Assembly: GCA_029948255.1 (NCBI GenBank) | Contig: JALIZF010001914.1 | Location: 248,001 to 312,000 of the forward strand | DNA: 64,000 nt | Direction: 5' to 3' | From: Telmatactis stephensoni | Lineage: Eukaryota; Cnidaria; Anthozoa; Actiniaria; Isophelliidae | In this document: positions 1-10,170 of the stretch, piece after piece | How the letters are laid out: the number at the start of each line of letters is the position of its first letter | Numbering within the stretch: the first letter of the stretch is position 1 | Translations under genes and position numbers: made by a program | The notes under the pieces: model-generated | Seen by the model: the letters and a program-made list of their open reading frames with translations, nothing else | What the model was told of the DNA's origin: nothing | Database searches by the model: none

Positions 1-429
1 ATGTAAAACATCATTAATAATCAATATGAATCAATCAGAACAAAAATAATAATATTATTAATAGATACCAACAACAGTAACAATGTAAGATAGCACTGAC
101 ATTTCTGATTTTTTTAAATTTCATTAAAAAACACATAGATTCACCTGAACTACTCTGTTTGAAGCAAAGTCATATGTTACTTCTAATGTGTCAAATGATA
201 AGACGATCTCTTGCAAAAGCTCTTCAGAAAGTTTTGTAGTGTCAAGAGGATCGTCAACAGTGGTATTATAAACATCCACTATTTCTAATAATGACTGTTG
301 AAATGAAATAGACAAATAAATATATATATAATATATATCCCATTTAAAACTTCATAATGAGTTGAAGGCATTATAAAATGTATAACTATGTATATTTTAA
401 GAATTACATAAAGTGCAGTTACTGCATTT
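1..429. other. AT-rich stretch without a recognisable gene
   Basis: The sequence is low in GC with short A/T runs. A 63-codon minus-strand reading frame (124-315) is the longest. Its product is acidic and leucine-rich and resembles nothing I know, so I do not call it a gene. The stretch ends where the reverse transcriptase debris starts. Confidence 0.5.
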
Positions 430-808
430 ATTCAAGGCAATAGCCTTAACTAGATCTTGTTTACCAATCAATCTTAAAGGCTTCTAAAGTTTGTTGTTCC
501 CTAATTGTTTTATCTAACTTAGACCAGAGTACTGGCCCTAAATATCTCACTGAGTGCTTCCCAAAACCTGTGGTATTAACTCTAGGAATTGTTATTATTA
601 GAAAATAATCTAAGAATATAATCCGGGCACAAGCCCCTTTTTACTTTGAACATTAATATTCCTATATCTTGCAATCTCTTATTCTGTAAAGTAGGTAGTT
701 TTGCCCTTTCCAGGAGTTTTTCATAAGATGAATTACTGTCACAATAAACAGCCCTAAGGCCCCTCTCCTGTACCCTTTCAACTTTTGTTATGGCATAGGT
801 GGCATTTT
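430..808 (-). pseudogene. Non-LTR retrotransposon reverse transcriptase, C-terminal fragment
   Basis: Translated on the minus strand, about 790 down to 600 reads KVERVQERGLRAVYCD, then SYEKLLERAKLPTLQNKRLQ, then a short KVKRGLCPDY block. This pattern is typical of the region just after the reverse transcriptase palm in L2/CR1-like non-LTR retrotransposons. After a frame change the product continues with GFGKHSVRYLGPVLWSKLDK and an EAFKIDW end, which is the usual C-terminus of these proteins. There is no endonuclease and no catalytic palm, so this is a 5'-truncated, frameshifted dead copy. It abuts the OB-fold ORF at about 808, so it probably inserted next to or into that older element. Family assignment is from memory of the motif pattern. 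Confidence 0.7.
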
Positions 809-814
809 GGCACT

Positions 815-1338
815 TTACAATGTGGTTACTGTAGTAGACGGAAGGTCAGCAGGTGGCTCGAGGTCAGGATAAGGGCTAGTTGGGGTGATGGAGCACTCTG
901 CTTGTGTGGTGCCCAGTGATATTTTGCTGTTTTCTTTCAATAGCCTCAAGTTGTTTAGCACATAGATGTTACCTTCAGTTGCTTCGGTGGCATAAGACTC
1001 CCATAGGGGGATTTTCACTGTTCCTGTAGGATCAGTGGCTTGACATTTCCGGAATGCGACTTTCTTATTAGTGGTTCTCTTAGTAACCTCTTTCACCTCA
1101 ATTTGTCACATTCCTTGTTACCATTTAGTTGATTTGTTTGTTGTAAATCATTTTCCTGTGAAAATATAGTCTTGTTATTACATGCGTGGTTGGTTTGTTT
1201 TTGAAAGTAACCTTCATCAACTTTTCTCTTTTTATGAGATGATTTCTGTTTATGTAAGTGATTGTTCATATTAGATGATGTTTTATTCCCATCTGTATTA
1301 GGTTTCAAACGAGATGTGTTGTGAATTATGTTGCTCAT
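815..1338 (-). pseudogene. OB-fold (replication protein A-like) ORF, frameshifted
   Basis: Two overlapping minus-strand reading frames appear to be one product. The upstream frame (1338-1093) starts MSNIIHNTSRLK and is basic and Asn/Lys-rich, with a KKRK cluster. The downstream frame (1096-815) has the signature of a single-strand DNA-binding OB fold: FRKCQATDPTGTVKIPLWES, then GNIYVLNNLRLLKENSKISL, where a 'D-x-T-G-x-I/V-x-x-x-L-W' strand is followed by a 'Y-x-L-x-N' strand. The frames meet within a few codons at about 1093-1100, which fits a one-base shift. In animals such RPA-like ORFs often belong to mobile elements. Together with the protease-like fragment just upstream, this may be the remains of one large element. 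Function is inferred; an intron instead of a frameshift is possible. Confidence 0.5.
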
Positions 1339-1391
1339 AGTGCTCTTTAGAAAAACTAACAGGTAAAAGTTCAGAGAAAAAAACTTTGTAG

Positions 1392-1670
1392 CTAAACTGA
1401 CAGATTATAAATGAAGTTTGTTAAACTAAAAATATAACTACATTTTATTACAACAGCAGTGCCATTGTCATCAGGCATAATAAAGCAATCACGTGCATGA
1501 GAATCAAACACATAATAACATTCTATCATCTTAAACAAAGCCAATATATAGCCATCTAATATTAAAAATGCATATTTACTATCAGTCACTGCATGAAAAA
1601 ATTGATTTGCAATGGTGCTAAAACTGTCGCAAATGCATTGTGAATACCCTATTTGATTGTATTTGATCAT
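1392..1670 (-). pseudogene. Cysteine-protease-like domain fragment of a mobile element
   Basis: This minus-strand frame of about 92 codons contains ICDSFSTIANQFFHAVTDSK, then FKMIECYYVFDSHARDCFIM followed by PDDNGTAVVIKC. The block 'YYVFDSHAR...NGTAVVIK' matches my memory of the C-terminal, D-x-H-bearing half of OTU- or C76-like cysteine protease domains. Such domains occur in repeat-derived ORFs of many invertebrates and fish. The catalytic cysteine half is absent. The fragment lies on the same strand as, and directly upstream of, the OB-fold ORF, so both could be exons or pieces of one element. The product ends in hydrophobic residues, and I see no downstream continuation. Confidence 0.35.
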
Positions 1671-2190
1671 ATTTGCATTGTTGCAATTGTGGTATTTGCT
1701 AATGACCCAAAGTCAAGTGAAGACCTTTTTTGCATTATGTTTGCTCTATCAAGCAAATGTTGTGAGAAATTAATGTTTCACATTTCATTTACTAAAAAGC
1801 AAAGATGGTGAAAATGTCATGTTTTCTTTATGTTTTTCAGTCAACCAAACATAATGCAAATGTTTAAATTTGTTTCAACATCAATTATGAAGCAAAAATA
1901 CAGCAATTTCTATATTTGCATTACATTTTCTAAGTGTGATCACCATTTCAAACTCTATATTCTACTCATATTTGCTGCAGCTGCAAATGTGTGTCAAATA
2001 TTTACTAATGAAATCGTTCAATTGTGATGCAAACATTAAGCAAAGTTCTATATTTGCACTTGATATTGTACGCAAATTGCTTTCAAATTCTATATTTTCA
2101 ATACATTTGCTACATGGCAGCAAATGTTTATTACTTAATCAATTCTAATGAAAACATTTAGCAAATTCCATTTTTGCATTACTTCCCCCC
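1671..2190. repeat. Degenerate repeats rich in the GCAAAT/ATTTGC motif
   Basis: The words 'ttctatatttgca' and 'atttgctnc...gcaaatgt' recur about every 120-140 bp (near 1907, 1952, 2045, 2092 and 2165), in direct and inverted order. Short plus-strand frames here (1830-2148) follow the repeat and look non-coding. The block ends at a run of about 11 C at 2185-2198. Confidence 0.45.
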
Positions 2191-2375
2191 CCCCCCCTTG
2201 CTTATAAACAACAAATATCATACACTATAACTCAAGTAATGAAGATAATTTATTTAAAAATATATCTATTCTGCACTCATTTTACAATAAATAAATAGAT
2301 AAATACATAGACAAATAAGAAAATAATTAAATAAATAATGTTAAAAACCCTTCATCATAAAAATGCAAGTTTGTC

Positions 2376-2520
2376 TAGAGTGAACGCACTTAACCCGTGC
2401 AGTAAAAATTGCTTTCTAAGATCTAATAGTCAAATAGACACAAAAGAAAAAAATGGAATTGATGTCTTCTAAATAACATTAGTCTAATATCTATTTTACG
2501 GGTTAAGCGCGCTCACTCTA
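2376..2520. mobile_element. 145-bp MITE with TAGAGTG termini
   Basis: The left end TAGAGTGAACGCACTTAACC is mirrored at the right end (2498-2520) with two mismatches over 23 bp. The outermost TA at both ends fits a TA target duplication. There is no coding capacity. The ends are closely related to those of the 2-kb element at 59881-61867 and share the first seven bases with other MITEs in this window. Confidence 0.75.
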
Positions 2521-3225
2521 TAAAACTGTAACACACCATAATGCATGCACAGTTGATAAAACATTAACAATTGATGGCATTCATAAAATTGTAACAAATT
2601 ATAACATGGCTCATAATGTTAAAATATTAAATATATAATATGTATTAAAAACATTTGAATTTCCTAGGAAATAAATTTATAAATAAATAAATGGAAATGT
2701 CCAATGAAAACAATTGATGCCTATGTCTAATGTGGAAGTTCTTAAAATTTCTTCCATATAATCATTTTCAAATAAGGACAGCATGGAATCCGATATAAAC
2801 TAACTAGAATAATTAAAAATATAAGGCCCATGTTGGGACATTGCAAGGTGGCTGTCTTTGTGACCTGCCACCACTCTTCCTTTTCATCACCATCGTAGCA
2901 CCTTTGCTTGTTGTCTTTCTATTTGCTCTCGTCTAAATTTAAACAAAAACAACTCCCGTATACCCCAAAAACATACACCTACAACCATATGTTGTTTGTC
3001 GCGTGCTCACTGGAGACTACACGGACGAGTTTATTAAGTAACTGATGTACAAATCTGAATAATAGAAGTAAACAAAACTGCGTCATAGCGATATAACAGG
3101 AATACGTTCGAGCATCCATAGGATGAAAAAAAAAACGTCAAGCTCGTATTGGACTAAAAGGGGAAAAATCCCAGCCCCATGGACCGCATCCCTAAAAAAT
3201 ACGACCTGCTGGGCTCGGTCTCACA
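2521..3225. other. Intergenic, no gene seen
   Basis: AT-rich DNA with no convincing reading frame. A 'ccctaaaaaatacgac' motif near 3191 recurs inside the 1.2-kb insertion at 31895-33114, so the right part may be repeat-derived. Confidence 0.5.
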
Positions 3226-3233
3226 TTAAATTC

Positions 3234-4095
3234 CTAAAGCCTTGGAAACTTTGAGTTCAAATTGTCTTTGATGTAGCCATCCTTAGCATTCTCACTGGAC
3301 CATCGTCTATGGCATTTAAATAATCTATCAGGAATTCCGGCATTTTCTGCTGCCGTGGCTCCTCCGATTCTCAAGCTATGAACTCCTATCTTCGACACAT
3401 GGGTAAAACCTTTAAACGCGTCCCTTACGAGCTCTCGGACTGTATAACTGATTCCTTGTGGACGTACTCTGCAAGGGGAATTAGGTGGTGCAATGGCTCG
3501 GAAAAGAGGCAAATCTTCATCCAGGTCGATCTCTGCAGCTGTGATGTAGCGTTCCAAAGCTTGCACCGAACATGTCTTCAGGTCGGACCGGGCTAGCTAT
3601 AGTCACCCACGCACCTTCTCTCAGTTGGTCGGTCTTGGAAGACTCTAGAAATAAATGACAAAAAGAAGAAGAAAACTTCACGTCACAAGCTCTCAACTTA
3701 GACAGATCATTGAATCGAAGGAAGCCAGCATAACCTAAGAGACACATGGCTACACTCCTAAGGGTCAACACAGAAGGGCACTTATCTTTTAACTTGCTTT
3801 CCACCATCATTTGCAGCATTTCCACTGTAATGGGCTCTTTCCTTGCTTTTGGCTTACCAAGGATCCTCTGGGCAGCGCTGCACATGCACCACACTAAAGG
3901 ATGAGTCAACACCTTCGGGTGGCCGCCTGGCTGAAGGGCCCAGTCCACACTATAGACAGCATTCAAAATAGGAGATGGAGAAGACGCCGATTGCACAAGA
4001 CATTGCAAATAAACCGCTACCATAAAAGGATCAGCTGGAAACCAAGTCACGTGATTACTTTAGACGCTAACACTGTTGCTTTGACAAGTTCGCCA
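3234..4095 (-). pseudogene. Tyrosine recombinase (integrase-like), frameshifted mobile-element gene
   Basis: The minus strand encodes a tyrosine recombinase split over two frames. The N-terminal part (4050-3594) contains PADPFMVAVYLQCLVQ, typical of the SAM-like core-binding domain, then RSVAMCLLGYAGFLRFNDLS, where the R in GFLRF is the first catalytic arginine. The C-terminal part (about 3593-3234) has the HxxR box HSLRIGGATAAENAGIPDRL, then a CHRRWSSENAKDGYI block with the tryptophan position and the likely nucleophile tyrosine. The frames switch near 3590 and overlap only through a one-base shift. Upstream at 4060-4190 another frame carries SRNWQEFSVAVP and KTGELVKATVLAS, perhaps a preceding exon. 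This protein is common in cnidarian DIRS- or Crypton-like mobile elements. I see no reverse transcriptase here, so the class is unresolved. A dead copy is most likely. Confidence 0.75.
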
Positions 4096-4388
4096 GTCTT
4101 TTGGAGATGGCAAGGAACCGCAACAGAAAACTCCTGCCAATTACGAGAATCAAACACATCTGAAATCAAAGGAAAAAACTCCAAAATACATCAGCACATA
4201 GCAAGAACCAACAATTGTAACTTAAGAAAATGAAGACAAACAACAAGAAAGAAGAGACAATTTCTCTCTCCCTCTCTCTTTTATTATTGTTATAATTATT
4301 ATTAATATCTTTAATACGTAAATATTTACAGAGTTTTACGTTTTAGTAGCACTCACTGCATCCTTGTTTACTACGTAGCGAGTCTTTA

Positions 4389-4830
4389 AACGGGCACAGA
4401 TAGTCCCAACAATTTTAACGGGCACAGGTGGTCCCACTTCAATTTTACAACGGGCACAGATGGTCCCACTTCAATTTTACAACGGGCTCAGGTGGTCCCA
4501 TTTCAATTTAACGATGGGCACAGATGGTCCCACTTCAATTTTACAATGGGCACAGATGGTCCCAGTTCAATTCTACAACGGGCACATGCAGGTGGTCCCA
4601 TTTAATTTTACGACGGGCACAGATGGTCCCACTTCAATTTTACAACGGGCACAGGTGGTCCCATTTCAATTTAACGATGGGCACAGGAGGTCCCACTTCA
4701 AGTTAACGACGGGCACAGATGGTCCCACTTCAATTTTACAACGGGCACAGATGGTCCCACTTCAATTTTACAACGGGCACAGATGGTCCCACTTCATTTT
4801 ACAACGGGCACAGCTGATCCCGCAATTCTT
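4389..4830. repeat. Minisatellite, 32-bp unit, about 14 copies
   Basis: The unit begins ACGGGCACAGATGGTCCCAC and ends TTCAATTTTACA. Copies vary by single bases and small indels (for example GGGCACATGCAGG near 4583). A 127-codon frame runs through it only because 32-bp units stay open in several frames, so it is not a gene. Confidence 0.9.
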
Positions 4831-5160
4831 TAAACATTTTTAATTGGTTACAATGAAGTTAAATGGAAACAAAACAAGAATCCCTAAACAATCAAGTAAT
4901 AGAAGCACTACAAAAAGTATAATTATCAAAAGTTAATTGAAAAGGATTAAGTTCCATTGGACAGCAAATGGTCAGAATCTCAATCAAGGATCCAGCTTAA
5001 CCAAGAACTCGAACACAACTCCTAGAAAAATAAACCAGAGGAAAGAACAAATAGAAATCAAACATGAGAATATCGAAAAAATCTTAACAAAAGTAAATTT
5101 AAGAAGATACTCCAGTTGAGAACACCAAGAGAATGATCTCTTACACAAACAAATTTGATA
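4831..5160. other. Intergenic, no gene seen
   Basis: A-rich sequence with one 60-codon, lysine- and asparagine-rich plus-strand frame that has no recognisable feature. Confidence 0.45.
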
Positions 5161-5167
5161 TACTTAC

Positions 5168-7226
5168 CAATTCCCTAAGGGAAACACATACCGACGAGAG
5201 CACATTTTTTCACTTATTTTCAAAACGTGAAAAAATTCATTTTTCTTATCAAGACTTCTGAATAGGCAATTAAGGAGGCTTCCTACAATTTTTCTTGTGC
5301 TCGACCGGTCAACTTGAAACGGCTGTAGTTCTTACATGAAAGCACCCACAGTTATGACCTTTCGTCCACTTACTACATAAAGACTGAAATTTTTATTGGT
5401 GTGTGTTTTGTTTACATCAGGGTTACCATAGCGACGAAACGATGACGTCAGCGTTTTAGATTCCAAGCAATTTTACGCGTTTTTCGACCTAAACTTTTAA
5501 AATGACACACAAGACGTTAATATTTAGGACTTTGCCTAGCAGCATACGAATTTTGGAGAAATTCGTATAGACAGATTTTGAATTATTCGAGGCGCAATTT
5601 TTTCACCCCAAAAATCACATTTTCTAGTCTTCGATTCCATAATTTTAAAAGCAAAGCAGCATGACAACTCTTCGACTGTCCAAATGTTGTTCAAATATCA
5701 GACTACTTCTCTACGAAGTTGCACGTGAGAAAGTGCTTTGGATCTCCGTCAGCATACGTCCATTTAGACATGAAATTGGGCGAAATTTTATCAAAATTTA
5801 TACACAAAGCGTTTAGTGCTCCAAAAGAAAAATTTCTCGGTCAACTGTTTTCTCCCTTTGGTGAGTAGAACTTTAATACATTTGCAATAAACTGTCCAAG
5901 CGCCGATTCAATTGAAGCTTTCTAAGGTACTGAAATAAAATTTCAAAGTAGAGTATATTCGGTGTAACTTAGCGCAGCAAGATTCTAGACTCAAGTTGTT
6001 GTTTTCATTCTCACATTCCTGCATGCAGGCATGCTTCAGTATGCTAATTCGAGGCAATGGTCACCATGGCGTGACGCGCTACTTCACTACTGCGTTTCCG
6101 TACGCGTGCTCTGCGTATAGAATATTTCTTCAAAAATCACAATTTCTAGTCTTCGATTCCATAATTTTAAAAGCAAAGCAGCATGACAACTCTAGTGAAG
6201 TAGCGCGTCGCGCCATGGTGACCATTGCCTTGAATTAGCATACTGAAGCATGCCTGCATGCAGGAATGTGAGAATGAAAACAACAACTTGAGCCTAGAAT
6301 CTTGCTGCGCTAAGTTACACCGAATATACTCTACTTCGAAATTTTATTTCAGTACCTTAGAAAGCTTCAATTGAATCAGCGCTTGGACAGTTTATTGCAA
6401 ATATATTAAAGTTCTACTCACCAAAGGGAGAAAACAGTTGACCGAGAAATTTCTCTTTTGGAGCACTAAACGCTTTGTGTATAAATTTTGATAAAATTTC
6501 GCCCAATTTCATGTCTAAATGGACGTATGCTGACGGAGATCCAAAGCACTTTCTCACGTGCAACTTCGTAGAGAAGTAGTCTGATATTTGAACAACATTT
6601 GGACAGTCGAAGAGTTGTCATGCTGCTTTGCTTTTAAAATTATGGAATCGAAGACTAGAAAATGTGATTTTGGGGGTGAAAAAATTGCGCCTCGAATAAT
6701 TCAAAATCTGTCTATACGAATTTCTCCAAAATTCGTATGCCGCTAGGCAAAGTCCTAAATATTAACGTCTTGTGTGTCATTTTAAAAGTTTAGGTCAAAA
6801 AACGCGTAAAATTGCTTGGAATCTAAAACGCTGACGTCATCGTTTCGTCGCTATGGTAACCCTGATGTAAACAAAACACACACCAATAAAAATTTCAGTC
6901 TTTATGTAGTAAGTGGACGAAAGGTCATAACTGTGGGTGCTATCATGTAAGAACTACAGCCGTTTCAAGTTGACCGGTCGAGCACTAGAAAAATTGTAGG
7001 AAGCCTCCTTAACAGCCTCACTTCTCCAGGGAAGTACTTTCGTAACTAACACCTTCCTTTGTGGATGGTCTTCTGAGTCTGAATTGACTTCTGCTTCGTC
7101 TTCCATTTCAGAATCAGTCTGAGACTCCTCGGAGGACATAAAATCATTTCTCATGATTTCTGCATACTTCTCTTTCTCTTGAATAGTTGTTGAATTCTCC
7201 AAGGCTTTCTTTCTTTGTTGTCTTTT
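5168..7226 (-). pseudogene. Repeat-derived coding exon split by a palindromic insertion
   Basis: The minus strand has a good acceptor (tttctttttag) before 7226. It opens KRQQRKKALENSTTIQEKEK, followed by a very acidic stretch rich in Ser, Glu and Asp, then KVLPWRSEAV at 7013. The frame then runs into the palindrome. If the palindrome and one TTAA are removed, the same frame continues at 5269 with NCLFRSLDKKNEFFHVLKIS and then CSRRYVFPLGN, ending at a consensus donor G|GTAAGTA at 5168/5167. The 'LPWRS..V..LF.SLD' pattern occurs in many cnidarian repeat-derived ORFs as I remember them. I know no biochemical function. The acidic segment suggests a disordered region. The exon is certainly interrupted now. 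Confidence 0.6.
5270..7012. mobile_element. 1.74-kb near-perfect palindrome bounded by TTAA
   Basis: Two 820-bp arms (5270-6089 and 6193-7012) are reverse complements with only scattered mismatches and essentially no length difference. The 103-bp loop (6090-6192) contains an extra direct copy of an arm segment (the 'tagtcttcgattccataa' block, also at 5624 and inverted near 6640). Both outer ends are TTAA followed by GGAGGCTTCCTACAATTTTT. TTAA duplication is the hallmark of piggyBac-type transposition, although the GGAGG termini are not the usual CCC type. No transposase is encoded, so the element is non-autonomous. Confidence 0.8.
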
Positions 7227-7528
7227 CTAAAAAGAAACCAGATTTTACCTTAAGCAAAATGAACATTTATCAAAACTATATATTGGTTAAACAAAGAATA
7301 CTGTGTGTTTGTAAAAATAAGTATAATACATACAAATCATAATCAAAAATGTTATACTCTGAATTATCATATTCTAGCAAAATAATAATACAGAGTGGAA
7401 AGACCCAAATAAACCAATAATAGCGTATAGCTGAATTATAGTAGAGAGTGGACAAAAACCAATGGGCCATCAAACGATTTGTTTTGAATGTAGGTGTAAT
7501 GTACTTTCGCTTATGCCTGATGTTGTAT
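7227..7528. other. AT-rich DNA without a supported gene
   Basis: A 100-codon minus-strand frame (7276-7578) is aromatic-rich and compositionally driven. It overlaps the end of the reverse transcriptase fragment, and I do not accept it as coding. Confidence 0.45.
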
Positions 7529-8400
7529 TTACACTCGTGGAGGGGGCAATAGGCCATGAAGTTTATGTCCCCTACCATCTATTATGGAATTGAATGTCGT
7601 TCTGCAAATGTTTTTATGATGTTCTTCTAAACGTTCCATGTTAAGCTCTTCCAATTCTTCTTCGTACTCGTACTTCGTATAAATTATCGATACTACACGT
7701 TTCTGTATTCGTTCGACCTCCTTGATCAGGTATTTGGGTAGTGAAGAATGAAAGACCGGCACAGCATAGTCCTGTACAGATCTTATACACGTTGTATAGA
7801 AGGTCTTGAGTTCATTAACTGGTACTTTAGCTCTCTTGAGTTGTATCAGGAAATAAATCCTTTTCGATGCTCGTTTGATGGTTTCATTGACATGCGCATT
7901 CCATGAAAGATCACTACTAATTGTTATACCTAGAAGCTTTGCACTTTTGGCCACTTCAAGTGACTTGTCACTGACAGTAATAGGGGTAAACTCTTGCTGG
8001 ATCTTAGAGAAAGAGATTCGAAGTTCCTTGCATTTTTCTGAGTTAAGTTGGAATGTATTGACATCAGACCAGCGAGATACTTTGTCAACAATGGATTGTG
8101 CATTGCTTGTTTGTTTCCAATATCGCTGTGTCGTCCACAAATTTCCACATATTAGAGTTGTCAACTGTAAGATCGTTGATAGCAATAAGGAAAAGCCAGG
8201 GTCCCAGTTTAGTCCCTTGGGGGACTCCATGCCAGATGGCACAGAGCCCCACTCAGAATGACAGTCATCCACTAATCAAATTCTTTGGTCTAACTGCTCC
8301 TCCTTCACCTTTATCCAAAGGAATTAAATGGCTTGCTACCATCGAGGGATCAGTATACTGAATACATAGAGTCCTTGTCATTGTCGTTAATGCTTCACAA
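7529..8400 (-). pseudogene. Non-LTR retrotransposon reverse transcriptase fragment, frameshifted
   Basis: Minus-strand translation gives palm motif B as CAIWHGVPQGTKLGPWLF (about 8245-8190), then INDLTVDNSNMWKFVDDTAI with the catalytic V-D-D (about 8175-8115). After a frame change near 8095 a 190-codon stretch follows: SIVDKVSRWSDVNTFQLNSE, KLLGITISSDLSWNAHVNET, TFYTTCIRSVQDYAVPVFHS, ending GHKLHGLLPPPRV. This is the standard C-terminal half of an L2/CR1/Jockey-like reverse transcriptase. No endonuclease domain is present. A separate short RT-like piece ([12 protein letters not shown], about 8345-8300) abuts it and may come from another element. It is a 5'-truncated, decayed copy. Confidence 0.8.
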
Positions 8401-8429
8401 AGCTTTGAGGATGACTGTTTAAAGGTTTA

Positions 8430-8815
8430 CGCCTAATAATAATAATAATAGTTTATTGACAAACCAATATTGCAGTCGTTAAACTGAATTACAAAGGTCT
8501 GAAAAAACATAAATTATAAATTTCTTAGCGAAGCCATAAATTAAAGATTTTTTTAAAGCGTTCTGTACAATAACGAGGTTCAATAAATAGTCTGCTCTTT
8601 CTTAAGGAATATCTTGTATTAACATTGAAGGCAGGTAGGGAGGTTGTATAATTTGTGCCTTGGGTCTTTGATAATGTCCATGAAAAGTTTCCCGCAAAGC
8701 ACTTGTCGCCGGCAAACAAGAGATGTTAGATTGGAGGCTTCCATTCTTTCACTCTATGATAGATCGGGGCTATAGATTATGGGCAAAGTACGCTTCTGGA
8801 TTCGTTCAATGCCAT
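8430..8815 (-). pseudogene. Second non-LTR retrotransposon 3' fragment
   Basis: Minus-strand translation from about 8810 gives DGIERIQKRTLPIIYSPDLS, followed after a stop or frame change by FNVNTRYSLRKSRLFIEPRY and CTERFKKIFN. These are the final residues of a CR1/L2-like reverse transcriptase. An (AAT)n run near 8435-8450 sits at its 3' end, as is usual for these elements. The copy has internal stops and is dead. Confidence 0.65.
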
Positions 8816-9580
8816 CACTTAGATATAGTGGCAAAGCATAATGAAATACTGGTAACGAATACTTCACAACACTACGGACACATGTACAGTAGAACATGTA
8901 AATGTGCCATGTTTCACTTCGATGACTCTTTCCGCGTACATACGTTTCTTCTCATTTTCGTGCATTCTGTAGATGAGGTACACGATGTTATCAACAGAGC
9001 AAGCATTACACGATCCAGTAGGGTGATACAGAGCCTAGAACGTTAAAAACGGAGCCGTGCAGCCCATGGGGAAATAGTTCATAGATTTTTCAGCCATTCA
9101 GAGCGCGCGCCATCTTAAAAACGAACGATTTGAAAAAGACGACGAAGATAGTGCGCGCGTAGTGCAGCCCATGGGCAAATAGTTCATAGCTTTCTGGCCA
9201 ATCAGGGCGCGCGTAAGATTGTAGCTATGTTATAATGCTAATTGGTTAGCGCGCGTGGGCGTGCATCCGAAACAAGCACGAAACAAACAGACAAACAAAC
9301 AAAGAAACAAACAAACAAAAAAGCGAAAACAAGCACGTTGTCGTAATCCCATGCGCGTATCTTGTTCTTGATGTATGTCATCATTTTTCAGCCCTTTACT
9401 TCACCCACGCATTATATTAGTTTTTTTCAACCATTCAATTGTTCACGCGCACTTTTACTGCGCAGGCTAGCGCGCGCTACCCAAGTGAATCCAAGATGGC
9501 GGCCGTTTTTTCCCGATAATTGCTTTTTTCTTATTTTGAAGTAGAAACTGTTCAAGTTTGCAAGAAAAATTAAAAATATA
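8816..9580. repeat. Intergenic with a partial direct duplication and an (AAAC)n tract
   Basis: The phrase GCAGCCCATGGGNAAATAGT occurs at about 9059 and 9163, each followed by TTCATAG and a GCGCGCG patch, indicating a tandem duplication of about 105 bp. An (AAAC)n/(CAAA)n run lies at about 9280-9325. I see no gene; the 107-codon plus frame at 8723-9046 lies opposite retrotransposon remains. Confidence 0.5.
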
Positions 9581-9885
9581 AAGAAAAAAAATTATTGGGG
9601 TTGAAAAAGTCCAGAAAAAAGAAAGAAAAAGACCAAAACGTTTCCACCGAACCCAGTCTCCACTCGGTATTCAAGACGGCGATAGACTTAGCTCGTCACG
9701 TTCATCTTCGGATCCGATTTTTTGACAATGAATATCTCTTCAAAATAAACGTTGACCCCAATTTGTTATTCTCCCATCTTGAAGAGATACTAAATATCAA
9801 CATCCTGTTAGTTTTTCAGAAAATCAATTTTGACCCACGAAAACGACAGAATGGGACAATTTTTTTCGAGACCGTAAGTTGTTGT

Positions 9886-10170
9886 TGCCTAAAAATATAT
9901 AGCCGATTCAATTAACGTTGGCGCTGAAAAAAAGCCTAAAGCCTAAAGCTTTGAGAGCGGAATTCATGAAAAATTTTATCACCGTGACATCATTACAATA
10001 AATAACTTCCTGTATGCTTGCAAATTCTCCAACTTGGATACATATTCCTTAATTTCTGAGGTGGCCTACAGAAAAGTTTGTGAGTACACAAAAGATATCT
10101 TTGAAAGGCTTTAGCCTTTAGGCTTTTCAGCGACAACGTTAATTGAAATAGCTATATACGTTTTTAAAAC
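9886..10170. mobile_element. Inverted-repeat MITE with AAGCCTAAAG arms
   Basis: Imperfect inverted arms of about 60 bp: 'attcaattaacgttggcgct ... aagcctaaagcctaaag' on the left is mirrored by 'ctttagcctttaggctt ... agcgacaacgttaattgaa' on the right. There is no coding capacity. Confidence 0.65.

Noticed and set aside
4460..4843. 127-codon repetitive frame
   Set aside because: It is produced by the 32-bp minisatellite; no start context, no homologous domain, and other frames are equally open.
7276..7578. 100-codon minus-strand frame
   Set aside because: AT-driven composition and partial overlap with the reverse transcriptase fragment.
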